Positions 53,231 to 64,000 of a stretch of DNA of 64,000 nt are shown here, one piece after another. The stretch comes from Prochilodus magdalenae. Lineage: Eukaryota > Chordata > Actinopteri > Characiformes > Prochilodontidae. The DNA is taken from positions 117,001 through 181,000 of the forward strand of contig JAMWET010006792.1 of NCBI GenBank assembly GCA_024036415.1, written 5' to 3'. A program made the translations under genes and the position numbers. The notes beneath the pieces were generated by a model. It was given only the letters and a program-made list of their open reading frames with translations, searched no databases and was not told the DNA's origin. How positions within the stretch are numbered: the first letter of the stretch is position 1; the number at the start of each line of letters is the position of its first letter.

Positions 53231-53639
53231 ATAACACTGAGGAGCTACCAGCGCAGAGGAATTTTCTCCAGGGTTCTCAGGATTACACGCACTGCAATGC
53301 CTTCTTCTCAGTTCTCCTAATCAGTCTTTTTTTATTCTCTCTCTCTCCTCCCCTCTCCCTTTCTCTCCACACCTTTGTTTTTTCCTCTTTGTTAAGCCCA
53401 GGAACGACATTTCTCCTAAGTGATCACATGAAAAGCCCCAGAGTGGCTAGAGTCATCAGAGCATCATCCTCTCCATGGGTCCCCTGCCCTGGTTGCTTCA
53501 GTTCATCACCTGACAAGACTACAATGACTACAGTGACCACAATAGAGCCACCAACATTTCCACCACAGCCTCAGGCTTATGATAAATGTGGAGCAAGTAA
53601 AAGTAAATAAAAATTTCCATCCAGGCCGAAAGTGTATGA

Positions 53640-54110
53640 TGTGCATGAATGTGTCGGCTGATGATAACATTAGAGACAAGAAGGTAGGCAGAGAGCCTGG
53701 CTTTTTAATTCATGTTAGAGTTACTATAATAATTACTATATTGGCTTACAACCAAAAAAAAAGAGGCAGCTAAAGGAGTTTTAAGCTAGAGCCATGCCTT
53801 ATGATGTAGAAAAATAAGCAACAGGAAGGTTATAGTCAGTTTTTAGAGTAAATGATGATTTGAAGCTAGCCCATAGGCTTATGTTCAAGTTATAGAGTGA
53901 TATTGGGTACAGGGCTAGGTTCCAAGCTTGAGATGAAGTAGGCTAAATAGCATTAGAATAATGAAAAATCGAGTACCAATTAGGCATTCTGGCATTTATT
54001 TGTAGGCCATGTATAACATGGTGAAAGGAGGTCACAAGCAATACCTTGGGCTGATAATAACATTAGAAACATGAAGTAAGGCAGAGAGTCTGGCTTTTTG
54101 AAGCTACTAT
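53640..54110 (+). repeat. Degenerate long-period tandem repeat
   Basis: 53656-53708 (ggctgatgataacattagag...) and 54049-54101 (ggctgataataacattagaa...) share about 50 bp with only a few differences, 393 bp apart. Other words recur nearby (agccatgccttatgatgta against agctatgcctacagcatgtg), suggesting an old satellite-like array up to about 54360. Confidence 0.6.
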
Positions 54111-54716
54111 GTCAAAGTAAAACCTACATAGAGAGCTATGCCTACAGCATGTGATGTACAGTAGTTGGAGAATGTAACAGTGGGTCTGGGACATTGACAA
54201 GCAGGGAGTTGGCTTAGAGCAAAGCTTGTCATGTGGACAGATACAAGTAATGTTAGCCTAAGAGTTAGGCGTTAGGTTAGTCACAAAGAATGTAACAGTA
54301 GGTACAGAGCAAGCTCCTCGTCTTACAATGAAGTCAGATCCAGCAAAAGGAGGTACACAAATTGGTGCTAAATTTGCCATTTTGGCTCATGGTGAAGTCT
54401 ATTTTAACAAAACTAGGCCTATACAATGCCCTTATCATGCATATCACATATATCACATGTTTTTCTAATTGTAATCCAGTGCTTCTCAACCCTGGCCCTG
54501 GAGACTCCCTGTTCTACACATATGTAGGAAGAGAATCCATTAAAGTGTGCAGGGCAGGTTGTCTCCTTGACCATGCTTCAGAAACACTGCTGTAAACCAA
54601 CCTTTATATACCTAACCAGTTTAACTCTTATTGGTCATATTAAACTACGGACAGCATCAGCTGGTTTGCTAAGTACAAATGTGTGCCTTTGAGTACATGT
54701 AGAAACAATTACAATT

Positions 54717-56200
54717 TTTCTCAGTCGGTTTGGTTCGTTTCTCAGTTCAGAAATGAAATTCTCAAAATCCACAATCTCCACATCTCCTTGTCACTTGTGC
54801 ACATCAGATTAGCATTTCTCTTTGTGTTTCATATTTTGCAAATGCTTTTTTACTTTCATGCAAATGGTCATGTACAATGGTCTGCTGTGTTTTACATCAA
54901 CTGCTTATGTCATGTTTATCAAAATGTCTTCTACGGATTGTCTGCTGAATTGTCTTTCCCCTCTCAAAACATTTAGGCTTTAGGTCATTGCCTGGGTCAT
55001 TACATGCAAATGTGCTGAACATATTGTCATAATTTCATAATTTGTACATTTCTATGAAACTTTTTGGGTAAATTTTGGTAATTTATCCTGAATTGATTAT
55101 GCTTAATTGTTCTCAGGTAAATCCTGGCTTTCAGTTAAGAAGGGGAATTTGTGAAGGTTTAGACCACCCAATGGTCAAATAGCTCTCAACCATAAGTCAG
55201 AGGTGCATCTCATGAACCTTCAATTGACAAACATATATAGACACAAAATGTTGTAGTGTCCCAAAGTCTCACAATGGAAAGACAAGGACATGTACAGGGT
55301 GACCAGCCAAGAAGAGGGGTAAGGCTGCATGGTGGAAGGCTGAGAGGACATTGACATCAATTTTGAAATGTTATTCAATCTTATGTTTTGCATTTTTGAC
55401 TTCTTATACCATATAGGACTGCATGACTAGCTCACAGAGGTGGCAGAGGTCCAATTTTCACACCTCAACAAGAGGAGGCTATATGTGCTATGGTCATAGC
55501 AAATAATGCCACAAGGCTGAGGGAGATCTAGCAAGCCATTATACAGGACAACAATGCTTTTCGAAATATTCAATCTGTAAGCATCTCCACTATTGACCAC
55601 ATACTGAAACAACACCAGATGAGCATGAACCAGCTGTACAAAATTCTATTTCACAGAAATGGTGACAGGATGAAAGAGCTACAGTATCAGTATGTACAGG
55701 TAAAACCCTTATGCATGCTGACATATTTGCTATGGCTGAAATGTACGTAACTGCTTCTTTTTGCAAGGGAAGATATCCAGTGTGATGTGGATGAAAACAT
55801 GTGGCCCAACAAAGAGGAGCATCAGGATGTATGGAAGTCCATAATTTGTTAAGTTGTTGTCTCAGGTTTTTTGAATGTTTAGAGCAAGTTTCTAGTTTTT
55901 CCTTTGTGTTTTAGAGGGCTGCCAGGCAGTTGTCTGTCCTTTTTGAATTTCTATCAGATTTTTTTCTCAACAAATTGCAGTCTGAGCAATACAGTACATG
56001 AATATTACTGTATAATTTCAATTCCAGGGGAATTCCTTGCTGTCAATGTCCCACATACAGTCATGTGTAACTTTGTGCTCTGTGTAAGTTTGTATTTTGC
56101 TAGTTTCCATAAGAATATACAGCAGTGTACACTGTTGCACTGACAGCATAACTAAGTATTTTGCCTGCCTTGTTCATAGGCAATGACATACACACTGACA
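54717..56200 (+). mobile_element. IS630/Tc1-like transposon copy A, internally deleted (+)
   Basis: It starts with tttctcagtcggtttggttc. Transposase N-terminal part at 55444-55700: IFTPQQEEAICAMVIANNAT, LREI-QAIIQDNNAFRNIQS, then VSISTIDHILKQHQMSMNQL and RMKELQYQYVQ (helix-turn-helix domains). After 55765 the frame jumps to the C-terminal REDIQCDVDENMWPNKEE. The catalytic core is missing. The 3' inverted repeat is not found, so the end is truncated or merged with copy B. Confidence 0.8.
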
Positions 56201-56323
56201 TTCTGATGGCACTGACAAGTTGATTTCCTTCATTACCTTAAATTCCCTACCACCATAAATTTACTGCTACTTTAAATTTATTGCTACCTTAAAAACCCTG
56301 CTACATTAAATTACCCGCAGTTC

Positions 56324-58094
56324 TTCTCAGTCGATTTGGTACATTTCTCACATCATTTACATTGGCATCACAACAAGTACATTTCTCAGAACAGTAGTGC
56401 AAACAGCAGAACTTAATGAAATACCTACAAAGGCACGTACCTCACTCACAATGCTCCGTTTTTAGCCCAAAAGCAAATATTTATGCCATTCAGCTTCAGT
56501 CAGAATGTCGTCTGTGTGTCATTGCCTTACTGCCTTGCTTAGGCATGCTGTCAGTGCAACAGTGGACACTGTGATGTATTCTGATGGAAACTAGCAAAAT
56601 ACAAACCTACACAGAACACAGTGTTACACATGACTGTATGTGGGACACTGACAGGAATCGAAATTATACAGTAACATTCATGTACTGCAATCTGCTGACA
56701 AAAAATTAGATAGAAATTCAGAAAAGACTGACAACTGTTTGGCAGCCCTCTATAACACAAAGGAAACACTACAAAATTAGAAACTTACTCTAAACAACAT
56801 GAGACAACCAGGAATCATAGTGCTTTCTTTTCCATGCATCCTGACGCTCTTCTCTGTTGGAATGTTTTTATCCACTTCCCAATTGATATCTTCCCTTGCA
56901 ATGCAGCATGGAAAGAAACTCTTAGAATGTCTAATCCAGCCTTTGCAGGCACCTGCTGTGATATCCTCACAAGCTGCATCCATGGCAGTCAGCAAGTTCA
57001 TCCAGGTGTGGAGCTGGTGATTGTACACCTTCCATCTCCAAGCTGAGAAGAACTCTTCAATTCTATGATGAATGGAAAACCATTGCCTGACGGTGTTATA
57101 GTGTATATGGGTGAATTCACATTATCTTAATTAACCACATATTTGGGCAAAACCTCTTGCGTCACACCTCTGTCATTATCAGGGATGAGATCCCTGTAGA
57201 GGGTGTCCAAGATTGTGACCAGTTGCTTTGTGTTATAGGGCCCCAGAATGGCAATATGTGGAAGCTATGACTATAGCACATATATCCTCCTCTTGTTGAG
57301 GTGTGAAAATGGGACCTCTGCCACCTAGTGGCTAGTCTTGCAGCCCTATATGGTATAAGAAAGCAAAAATGCAAAAAAAAAAAAAAAACATTTACATTTT
57401 TTTGTCATTGTGCAGCATTACAGCAGAGTGCACATTTCTGAATTGCATACCTGTTTTCTTTATGAAATGTTTGAACGATTGTTCTTTCAATATTAGGCTG
57501 CACCCAGGGACCAGCTTCAGCCATAGTAAGACCAAGATTTAAAACGTGGTCCATAACTGTTGCCCTTATTTCATCTAGGACAAACCTATGGGCATGGACT
57601 CCCCTACCTCTTTCTCTGTTTTGTCCCCTCAGCCTTCCTCCACACAGCCTGTAATGTTTTGTGTCTATATAGGTTTGTCATTTGAAGGTTCATGAGAGGC
57701 ACCCCTGACCTGTGGTTGAGAACTGTTTGTCCATTGTTTGATCTAAACCTTCACAGATTCCCCTTCTTAACTGAAAGCCAAGATTTACCTGAGAACAATT
57801 TAATCAATTTAGAATAAATTACCAACACTTACCCAAAAAACAAATCATAAAAATGTAGAGGGTAAGACAATTCAACAGACAACAGTAGAACACATTTTGA
57901 TAAACATGACATAAGCAATTGATAATGCAAAAAACAGCAGCCAACTGTACATGACCATTTACATTCATGTACAAAAGCATTTGCAAAATATGAAACACAG
58001 TGAGAAATGCTATTATGAGATGTGGAGACTGAATGAGAGATTTGGAAAAAAAAATCACTTCTGGTCTGAGAAATGAACCAAATCGACTGAGAAA
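56324..58094 (-). mobile_element. IS630/Tc1-like transposon copy B, internally deleted (minus)
   Basis: Both termini carry ttctcagtcgatttggt (plus at 56324, minus at 58094). On the minus strand the transposase start is present (PFSHLNKRRI-type, 57320-57290), then a deletion fuses it to LGPYNTAQL-like and VTILDTLYRDLIPDNDRG. The C-terminus follows: VYNHQLHTWMNLLTAMDAAC, ITAGACKGWIRHSKSFFPCC, AREDINWEVDKN. Stops interrupt it. It keeps more of the C-terminal half than copy A does. Confidence 0.8.
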
Positions 58095-58119
58095 ACCAGT
58101 TCCACCTTAAAACCAGTTC

Positions 58120-58560
58120 CACCTTAAATTTAATGTTTTAACTGTTAGTGCTGTGTATCAGTTTGCCTGTGTGTACTGTGAATAAGTGTCTGTGTGAGAG
58201 AGGCCCCTTATGACATCCGTTGTGGCAGCAAACTTGAATTAGCTTGACTTTCGTTCAATCGACTCCCATTCCCAAAGCATTTTCGGAAGCAGATTGCGGG
58301 AACCCTAAGTCATATATTTCCAAAAAACACAAGCTTTTTTATTCGGGTATAAGGTCTACGATCCTGCCAAATTTGATGGTTCGAGTTTGAAAGCTATGTA
58401 TGAGGATAAACAATAATAATAAAATAACAATAATTAGAAGAAAACAAAGAACAGCAAGTTGGCTTTTTTAAGCCAAATTAATAAGGAGGAGATAATGAAG
58501 AACAGTAGACTGGCTTTTTTTATTCCACCTTAATTATCGGTGCAAATTGTTGCATCTCTG
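58120..58560. other. Unassigned AT-rich spacer
   Basis: Nothing identifiable. Two similar words, agttggcttttttaagcc and agactggctttttttatt (58455, 58507), hint at a short tandem duplication. Confidence 0.4.
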
Positions 58561-58570
58561 TTTTTATTTA

Positions 58571-59100
58571 CAATTAGCCAAGCAACAGGGGGAACAGGGT
58601 TGTAGTAATAACAAAAGTCAACATCCAACACCTTGAAAATTCCATTAATTGTATGTATTGTTTGTAACATAGTATCTGTTTTCTTCCTTTTGTTCCCTTT
58701 ACATCATTTGATGTCTCAGCGCTGTACTGGAATAGGGGGAGGTTCCATGGCAAAGGTAGTCCTGGGCATGGTGGTACTTGTGTAGGAGGCTGTTGTGCCG
58801 GTCCTGGAAACAATAGTGCAGATGCTACAGGTGGTGCACCAGGCTGAAGCTCTAGACTTTGTGGCTGTGGAGCTAAAAGGGGGCAGGCGTCTGAAGCTCT
58901 AAAGACTGTGGAACTTATGGTGCGGGTAGCAGAAGCTGTAGAGGCTGCAGGTCTAACAGTGGAGGAGTTGGAGGATGAGGGCCTACCGAGACAGATGTCT
59001 GAGGCTGCAGGGTTGACGGTGCAGGCGCATTATAGTGTGGTACTGCAGGCTGTGGGACTAATAGCTCGGACAGTATTGTCACTGCAGACAGAAAATGCAT
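58571..59100 (-). other. Proline-rich frames on the minus strand, unassigned
   Basis: Minus 59100-58915 reads LSELLVPQPAVPHYNAPAP and VGPHPPTPPLLDLQPLQL. After a stop, 58860-58640 reads PQSLELQPGAPPVASALLFP and PAQQPPTQVPPCPGLPLPW. The unit (P)QSLELQ(T/P)xAP occurs at least twice, so this is an internally repeated Pro/Leu-rich coding-like sequence. A tctgcag acceptor-like site precedes it at 59086. It could be an exon of a lost gene or a repeat. I do not recognise it. Confidence 0.3.
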
Positions 59101-59159
59101 TTAAAAACCAATTAAAAAGCTGTATAAGTACTAGCAGTAGATAAATATTCTACATATAG

Positions 59160-60205
59160 TACTATATATAAAATAAATATACTATATGTTTCTGTCTCTA
59201 TCTCTCTTTATCTCCCTCTCTCTAAATTCCATTACTAAAGTTTCATAATCGCTTCTATTTGGACCTGTTCTTGTTAATCGCCAATCAAGGTTTTTGAACA
59301 GCTATGCTTAGAAATAAACAATCATCATTTAATATAGCAGCAAAACAATAAAATTAATCTTGTTCCTTTTCTGATACCATATTGCGATTGCAGAGACACT
59401 TGGCACTAAACTGAGTTTTCTGTCTCTTTGCAAGGAGGAGGAATGGAAAACGTTCTATATGATTCCATTTGTGAAGCTGAAATACAAATAAAAGTTAATT
59501 ATAGTATAAGAAGAACAAATTACAAAGCTGGCAAATGTAATATTTCTCAGCACACCATAACCACTTAGTATTTCATGTTGAATTCAGTTGAATTCAGTGG
59601 AGTTGAACTAATCTAAATTGCAAGCTTTGAAATATACACTTCATTTATTAACTGCTGTTCCGTCTCTTGGGTTTCCACAAATTTCTTAACATACACGCAT
59701 TCAGTCAAAATATGTCAACACAACACACATACCATGAGAGAATAAGGTATTGTGGCATGTTTTATTAAATTCACTGCCAGTGAATAAATACCCTACAATT
59801 TTATCTTTTAAATTTGTGCTTAGGAATTTGAACAAGTATGGTGACAAGCATCCATAAATATGAGTTATAAATAAAAATTCTGTAATAAATATATATGAGA
59901 AATGAAACAGAACCAGTAAAGGCTTGACTGTATTTTCACAATGATGGAAAAGTTCCTCAATCACAATTGATTCTACAATCCAGCCCTTTTTAGTGATGGA
60001 ATGGAAAGAATGGAAAGAAGAAGGATGTTTGTTAACAAAAAACAAACTAACAAACAAAAATAAACAGGCCTGATTTTTTAAGAATAGAGAATTATGGTGC
60101 TTACACAGCATTGCCAATATGCTGTTATTAATTTGTAGTTTCAGTGAATTTCTTTGTAACAAAAACCTGAATACCTTTATCCACTCATTGTGCCATGATC
60201 TAATG
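59160..60205. other. AT-rich region, no gene supported
   Basis: A 184-codon minus-strand frame (60255-59701) exists but has low-complexity Phe/Leu/Ser composition with no homology. It is treated as chance. Confidence 0.5.
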
Positions 60206-60210
60206 ATCTT

Positions 60211-60310
60211 AAAAAGCAGCACCACAGAGTATGTGTAATTCATAAAAAGCAGCACCTCAGAGTATGATTAATTCATAAAAAGCAGCACCTCAGAGTATAA
60301 TTAATTCATA
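60211..60310 (+). repeat. Three-copy 33-bp tandem repeat
   Basis: Three copies of aaaagcagcacctcagagta followed by tgattaattcat, with minor changes. Confidence 0.92.
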
Positions 60311-60479
60311 AGCAAAGACTAATACAAAAGACGAAGTACTTCAAGTAATAAAGCAGTAAAAAAATAGCTGAGCTATGTTGCTTGTTTGGGCACTTGTTTT
60401 TTAATTGGTTGCATTTCCATTCACTTGGAATTTTCTTTTTTGCCTCTTATATTGTTTCATAAGGCTGCAAGGATTTGCA

Positions 60480-61275
60480 AAGTCTTACTTGAATCTCACT
60501 TCTGATCCACAAAGCACCGGTTTCCTTGGTCAGTCCATCCTGCAGTCATCAGAGAAAACATTCTTTCCACATCTGCATTTGTCACAGAGATGCAGAAGAG
60601 AAAGTATCCAATTACAGTCAGATTTGGTGTATTTCTGCCTTGGAGCCATGTTGACCACTTCTCCACAACAGAAACGGTTCTCTGTACAACCTCCTGCTGG
60701 CGTAGCAGTCACACAGCACTCTTCATGAGTCATGTTTAGTTTAAGTCCTAACACTGACACATGCTTGTAAAAGTTGCTGTCTGAGAAGTCATACCATCAA
60801 GGTAGCTAAGTTAAGTTCTGTAGAAATTAGAGAATCCTGCTTGATTGCTTTAGCTTTACAGTCTGGAAACTGTTGGAGATGTGCATTGGTCTCAACTCCA
60901 AAAAAGGAATCTGCCTGTTGCTGCTAGAACCTTGTCTGAAGTGTGGAGAGAACGTCTCTGCACTATCCGTGTAAAAATCAACAACCCTGTTCTTTAGCCC
61001 TAGCTCTGGGGGCCAGAATTTCACTGCCAATGGGACAAGCTTGGTGCTGCCGTGGGTGGAAGCATCTGACGCCACTGAAAAAAATGGTGTGTGTTCCACC
61101 CAAGAGCATACATGATGTCAGTTCTTGTATACATTTTTCCACTCAGACCGGAGCAAGAACATCGGTTACGACGGATGCTGCTTTGGTAAGACCACACAAC
61201 ATTTTCTTTGCTATCTCAGAGTCTGGAAAAACGATCTTGGCTAATTTGTTATTGCAGTCTGTAGAGCGATATGAA
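60480..61275 (-). mobile_element. hAT transposase-derived remnant (RNase-H start and dimerisation end)
   Basis: From high to low on the minus strand: CNNKLAKIVFPDSEIAKKML, TKAASVVTDVLAP, then TIFFSVASDASTHGSTKLVP and LGLKNRVVDFYTDSAETF, the start of the catalytic RNase-H fold with its SDAS motif. After an internal deletion, about 60600-60500 reads SVTNADVERMFSLMTAGWTD, the hAT dimerisation motif. A frameshift and stops are present. It could derive from a transposon or from a fish ZBED/SCAND3-like gene copy. Confidence 0.75.
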
Positions 61276-61454
61276 TGAGTATGTCATACTGCATGATAAA
61301 TGCTCGTCACTTCTGCTGCAGAAATTTGATCAAACTGGGGGTCATTTGGTTTAATGAAAAACGATTGCACCGATTTACTTGTTTCTCATTGTTGTGATCT
61401 TTTCCTGTGAGACTCACATGAACCATGTCACTGCACATCATATTCTCCACCATT

Positions 61455-61610
61455 AGCTTTTGTAGTGAAAACATATTTCTGACTGGAATAAGATTTACTG
61501 ACTTGTATAATGGCTACATGCAGTACAAGTCATTTAAAATCATGTTTATAAGTAAAACAAAGTTAAATATTTAATGTGGGTAAAACAAGCAATATAAAAC
61601 TAAAAACCTC
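61455..61610 (+). repeat. Repeat unit left of the Tc1 insertion
   Basis: It contains tagtgaaaacatatttctga and aatggctacatgcagtacaa. Both recur in diverged form at 63085-63115 and 62967-62990. Confidence 0.6.
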
Positions 61611-61764
61611 ATTTTGTGCCCTCTCATGCTAAAAAGACAAAACTCCCAACTTGCAGGGTAAACATGATTTTGATGTTTGAAAACATGTTTCAAATTTTTG
61701 GTCACATGCAGTAAAACTAATATAAAATAGTGTTTAAAAGCAAACCAAGTTAATTCAAGTTAAG

Positions 61765-62950
61765 TTCACCGTCATGGTTTAGGGGAAGGATACAGAAAGC
61801 TATCTCAGAGATTTCAGCTTTCAGTCTCCACTGTGAGAAACATTGAGAAAATGGAAGACCACAGGCACAGTTCAAGTCAAGGCTCAAAGTGGCAGACCAA
61901 GAAAAATCTCAAATAAACAGAAGTGAAGGATGTTGAGAACAGTCAGAGTCAACCCACAGACCAGCACCATGACCTACAACATGATCTTGCTGCTGATGGA
62001 GTCACTGTGCATCGTTCAACTATTCGGCGCACTTTACACAAGGAGATGCTGTATGGGAGAGTGATGCAGAGGAAGCCTTTTCTCCGCCCCACATCGCAAA
62101 CAAACAGAGCCGCTTAAGGTACGCTAAAGCACATTTGGACAAGCCAGCTTCATTTTGGAATAAGGTGCTGTGGACTGACGAAAATAAAATAGAGTTATTT
62201 GGGCATAACAAGGGCCGTTATGCATGGAGGAAAAAGAACACAGCACTCCAAGAAAAACACCTGCTACCTACAGTAAAATTTTGTGGTGGTTCCATCATGC
62301 TGTGGGGCTGTGTGGCCAGTACAGGGACTGGGAATGTTGGTAAAGTTAAGGGACGCATGGATTCAAATCAGTATAAGCAGATTCTGGAGACCAATGTCCA
62401 GGAATCAGTGACAAAGCTGAAGCTGCGACGGGGCTAGATCTTCCAACAAGACAACGACCCTAAACACTGCTCAAAATCTACTAATGCATTCATGCAGAGG
62501 AAAAAGTACAAGTTCTGGAATGGCCATCTCCCCAGTCCCCAGACCTGAATATTATTGAAAATCTGTGGTGTCACGTAAAGAGAGCTGTCCATGCTCGGAA
62601 ACCATCAAACCTGAATGAACTAGAGATGTTTTGTAAAGAAGAATGGTCTAAAACACCTTCAGCCACAATCCAGACTCTCATTAGAAGCTATAGGAAGCGT
62701 TTAGAGGCTGTTTTTTCTGTAAAAGGAAGATCTACTAAATATGGAGTTTTTTTTGGTGCCCAAATTTATGCACCTGCCTAATTTTGTTTAGACAATTATT
62801 GCACACTTTCTGTAAATCATATAAACTTCATTTCACTTCTCAAATATCACTGTGTTTGTCCCTTATATGATATATTTAACAGATTTTTTTTATCCAAACA
62901 ATCAATGCTTTATAAAGGTAAATCAGGAAAATAAACAAGGCTGCCCAAAC
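61765..62950 (+). mobile_element. Tc1 element, 5'-truncated, degenerate transposase (+)
   Basis: Transposase frames: LSQRFQLSVSTVRNIEKM, DLAADGVTVHRSTIRRTLHK, then WNKVLWTDENKIELFGHNK, SIMLWGCVASTGTGNVGKV, IFQQDNDPKHCSKSTNAF and NIIENLWCHVKRAVHARKPS. The catalytic positions D, D and E are still visible, across frameshifts and stops (TAA at 62115, TAG at 62435). The right terminus region ggctgcccaaac is near 62940; the left terminus is lost. Confidence 0.85.
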
Positions 62951-62959
62951 GCGACCCCA

Positions 62960-63130
62960 TTGTATAATGGCTACAAGCAGTAAAAGTCATTCAAAATAAT
63001 GATTTTAAATAAAACAAAAGTTAAATCATTAATGTGGCTAAGACAAGCAGGTTTTTGGAATCCCTGAAATGCTTTAAATACTCCACAGCAGTCGTCTAGT
63101 GAAAATATGTTTCTGAGTGAAATGAAGTTG
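62960..63130 (+). repeat. Repeat unit right of the Tc1 insertion
   Basis: aatggctacaagcagtaaaa plus gtcattcaaaataatgattt match the left unit at about 80%, followed by tagtgaaaatatgtttctga. The flanks look like one old tandem array split by the Tc1 copy. Confidence 0.6.
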
Positions 63131-63219
63131 TGGAGTTCTTACTTGTATTACTGCTGATGAGGCAGGGGACCCCAAATCACACATGTATATTAACAAATGA
63201 AAGAAGATTTTATGTAATG

Positions 63220-64000
63220 GGGCATGGTTTTAAAGCTAGTCAGGAAGATCTTCCTTCCTGAGGCCCCAGACTCAATATTATGCATACATACAGCTAATTT
63301 AACAGATTGAAAGCTGTTCATTTAAGTTGACTGTGGAAGCTTTGAGTGAATCAGTCTGAAGCCCGAGGTCCAAGATCATATTTAAAATAAGTTGCGCAGT
63401 TCATTGAAAATGGCTGTGAGAGATCAAGACCCAACAGCATACAAACATGTACAACCTTATAGGAGCATGGGCCCTTATTACTTGCCGCTGGCTGGGGGAA
63501 ATTGCAGCCGGTCTGAGGCCCAGTCCCGGAAGTCATTCATACATATGCCACCTTTAAAGCAAGGGATGCTGATCATTAAAACTAAATCTGGGAGCTCAGA
63601 CACAAAAAGGGCTGATTGTAAGACCCAACATCATACATTCATGAAACATCCATACCCAAGTATTCATACCCATGAGGAAGTGGCCCTGTTCACCAAACCT
63701 AAAACTGGGAACTTAAAGGCAAACTGGCTTAGATATGAGACCTAACAACAAACATTCATAAAATTAATTTAATAGACGGGAATGCATTTATTCAACCTGG
63801 TTGTACAAGTCAGGCATTCAGGCTAAAGCCTGTGCATGATATATACTTATACCCGAGTTAAGGAAATTAGTCCATTTTCATTAAAAGTGCCTTAATGAGC
63901 TCTGATTCCGACAGGTTGAGGGCACAGTTAGACTGAGGCCATAGATCCAACATCATGAATTAATATACCACATTATAAAAGAATGGGCCTCTTGTCTGTA
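63220..64000 (+). repeat. Irregular repetitive region at the right edge
   Basis: Related phrases recur: ctgaggccccagactcaata, ctgaggcccagtcccggaag, ctgaggccatagatccaaca, and gacccaacatcatacattca against gacctaacaacaaacattca. Spacing is uneven (100-400 bp), as in an old degenerate satellite. It continues past the window. Confidence 0.5.

Noticed and set aside
59701..60255. Minus-strand open frame of 184 codons
   Set aside because: AT-rich DNA with Phe/Leu/Ser-biased composition, no recognisable domain, no splice context. Treated as chance.

Overview
The window is vertebrate nuclear DNA. It has intron-rich genes with GT-AG splice sites, long AT-rich introns, many microsatellites and a dense load of Tc1/mariner, hAT, L1-type and L2-type elements. 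Protein matches and repeat families point to a teleost fish. A large inverted-repeat element at 220-724 and the mix of Tc1 families suggest an otophysan (characiform or catfish relative), but the species is inferred, not proven.

Three host genes can be read exon by exon. (1) ERCC4/XPF (+) enters from the left edge: nine exons from 944 to 6497 code the last 778 residues, ending in the ERCC1-XPF nuclease and helix-hairpin-helix domains. (2) MRTFB/MKL2 (+) follows head-to-tail, as in human 16p13.12. It has a promoter and 5' exon near 8250-8550, a 13.5 kb first intron, a start codon at 22116 and 15 coding exons to 37744 (RPEL repeats, basic/Q-rich region, SAP domain, leucine zipper, transactivation domain). 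The model has a 1-nt frame mismatch between the exons ending 28622 and starting 28744. (3) A 5-exon gene on the minus strand (49056 down to 42910) encodes a 236-residue protein with a C-terminal LITAF-type membrane-inserted zinc domain and an unusual charged, coiled-coil N-terminus. It converges on MRTFB, and the two 3' ends may overlap near 41800.

Both of the first two introns of the LITAF-like gene are filled by Tc1 elements. One Tc1 terminus lies at the splice acceptor of a 123-nt, frame-neutral exon, which makes it a candidate transposon-donated 3' splice site. Three other exons have microsatellites forming or abutting their 3' splice sites: (TTTC)n and (TG)22 in ERCC4, and (TG)29 in MRTFB.

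From 49057 to 64000 no host gene was recognised. That stretch is a transposon graveyard: an L1-unrelated LINE RT fragment fused to a Tc1 piece, an L2 tail, degenerate satellite-like repeats, two deleted copies of an IS630/Tc1-like element in inverted orientation, a hAT transposase remnant and another Tc1 copy. MRTFB intron 1 contains a collapsed L1 LINE, an L2 LINE, a hAT deletion derivative with a perfect 8-bp target-site duplication, and a possible retrocopy. No tRNA, rRNA, CRISPR or prokaryotic operon signals were seen.
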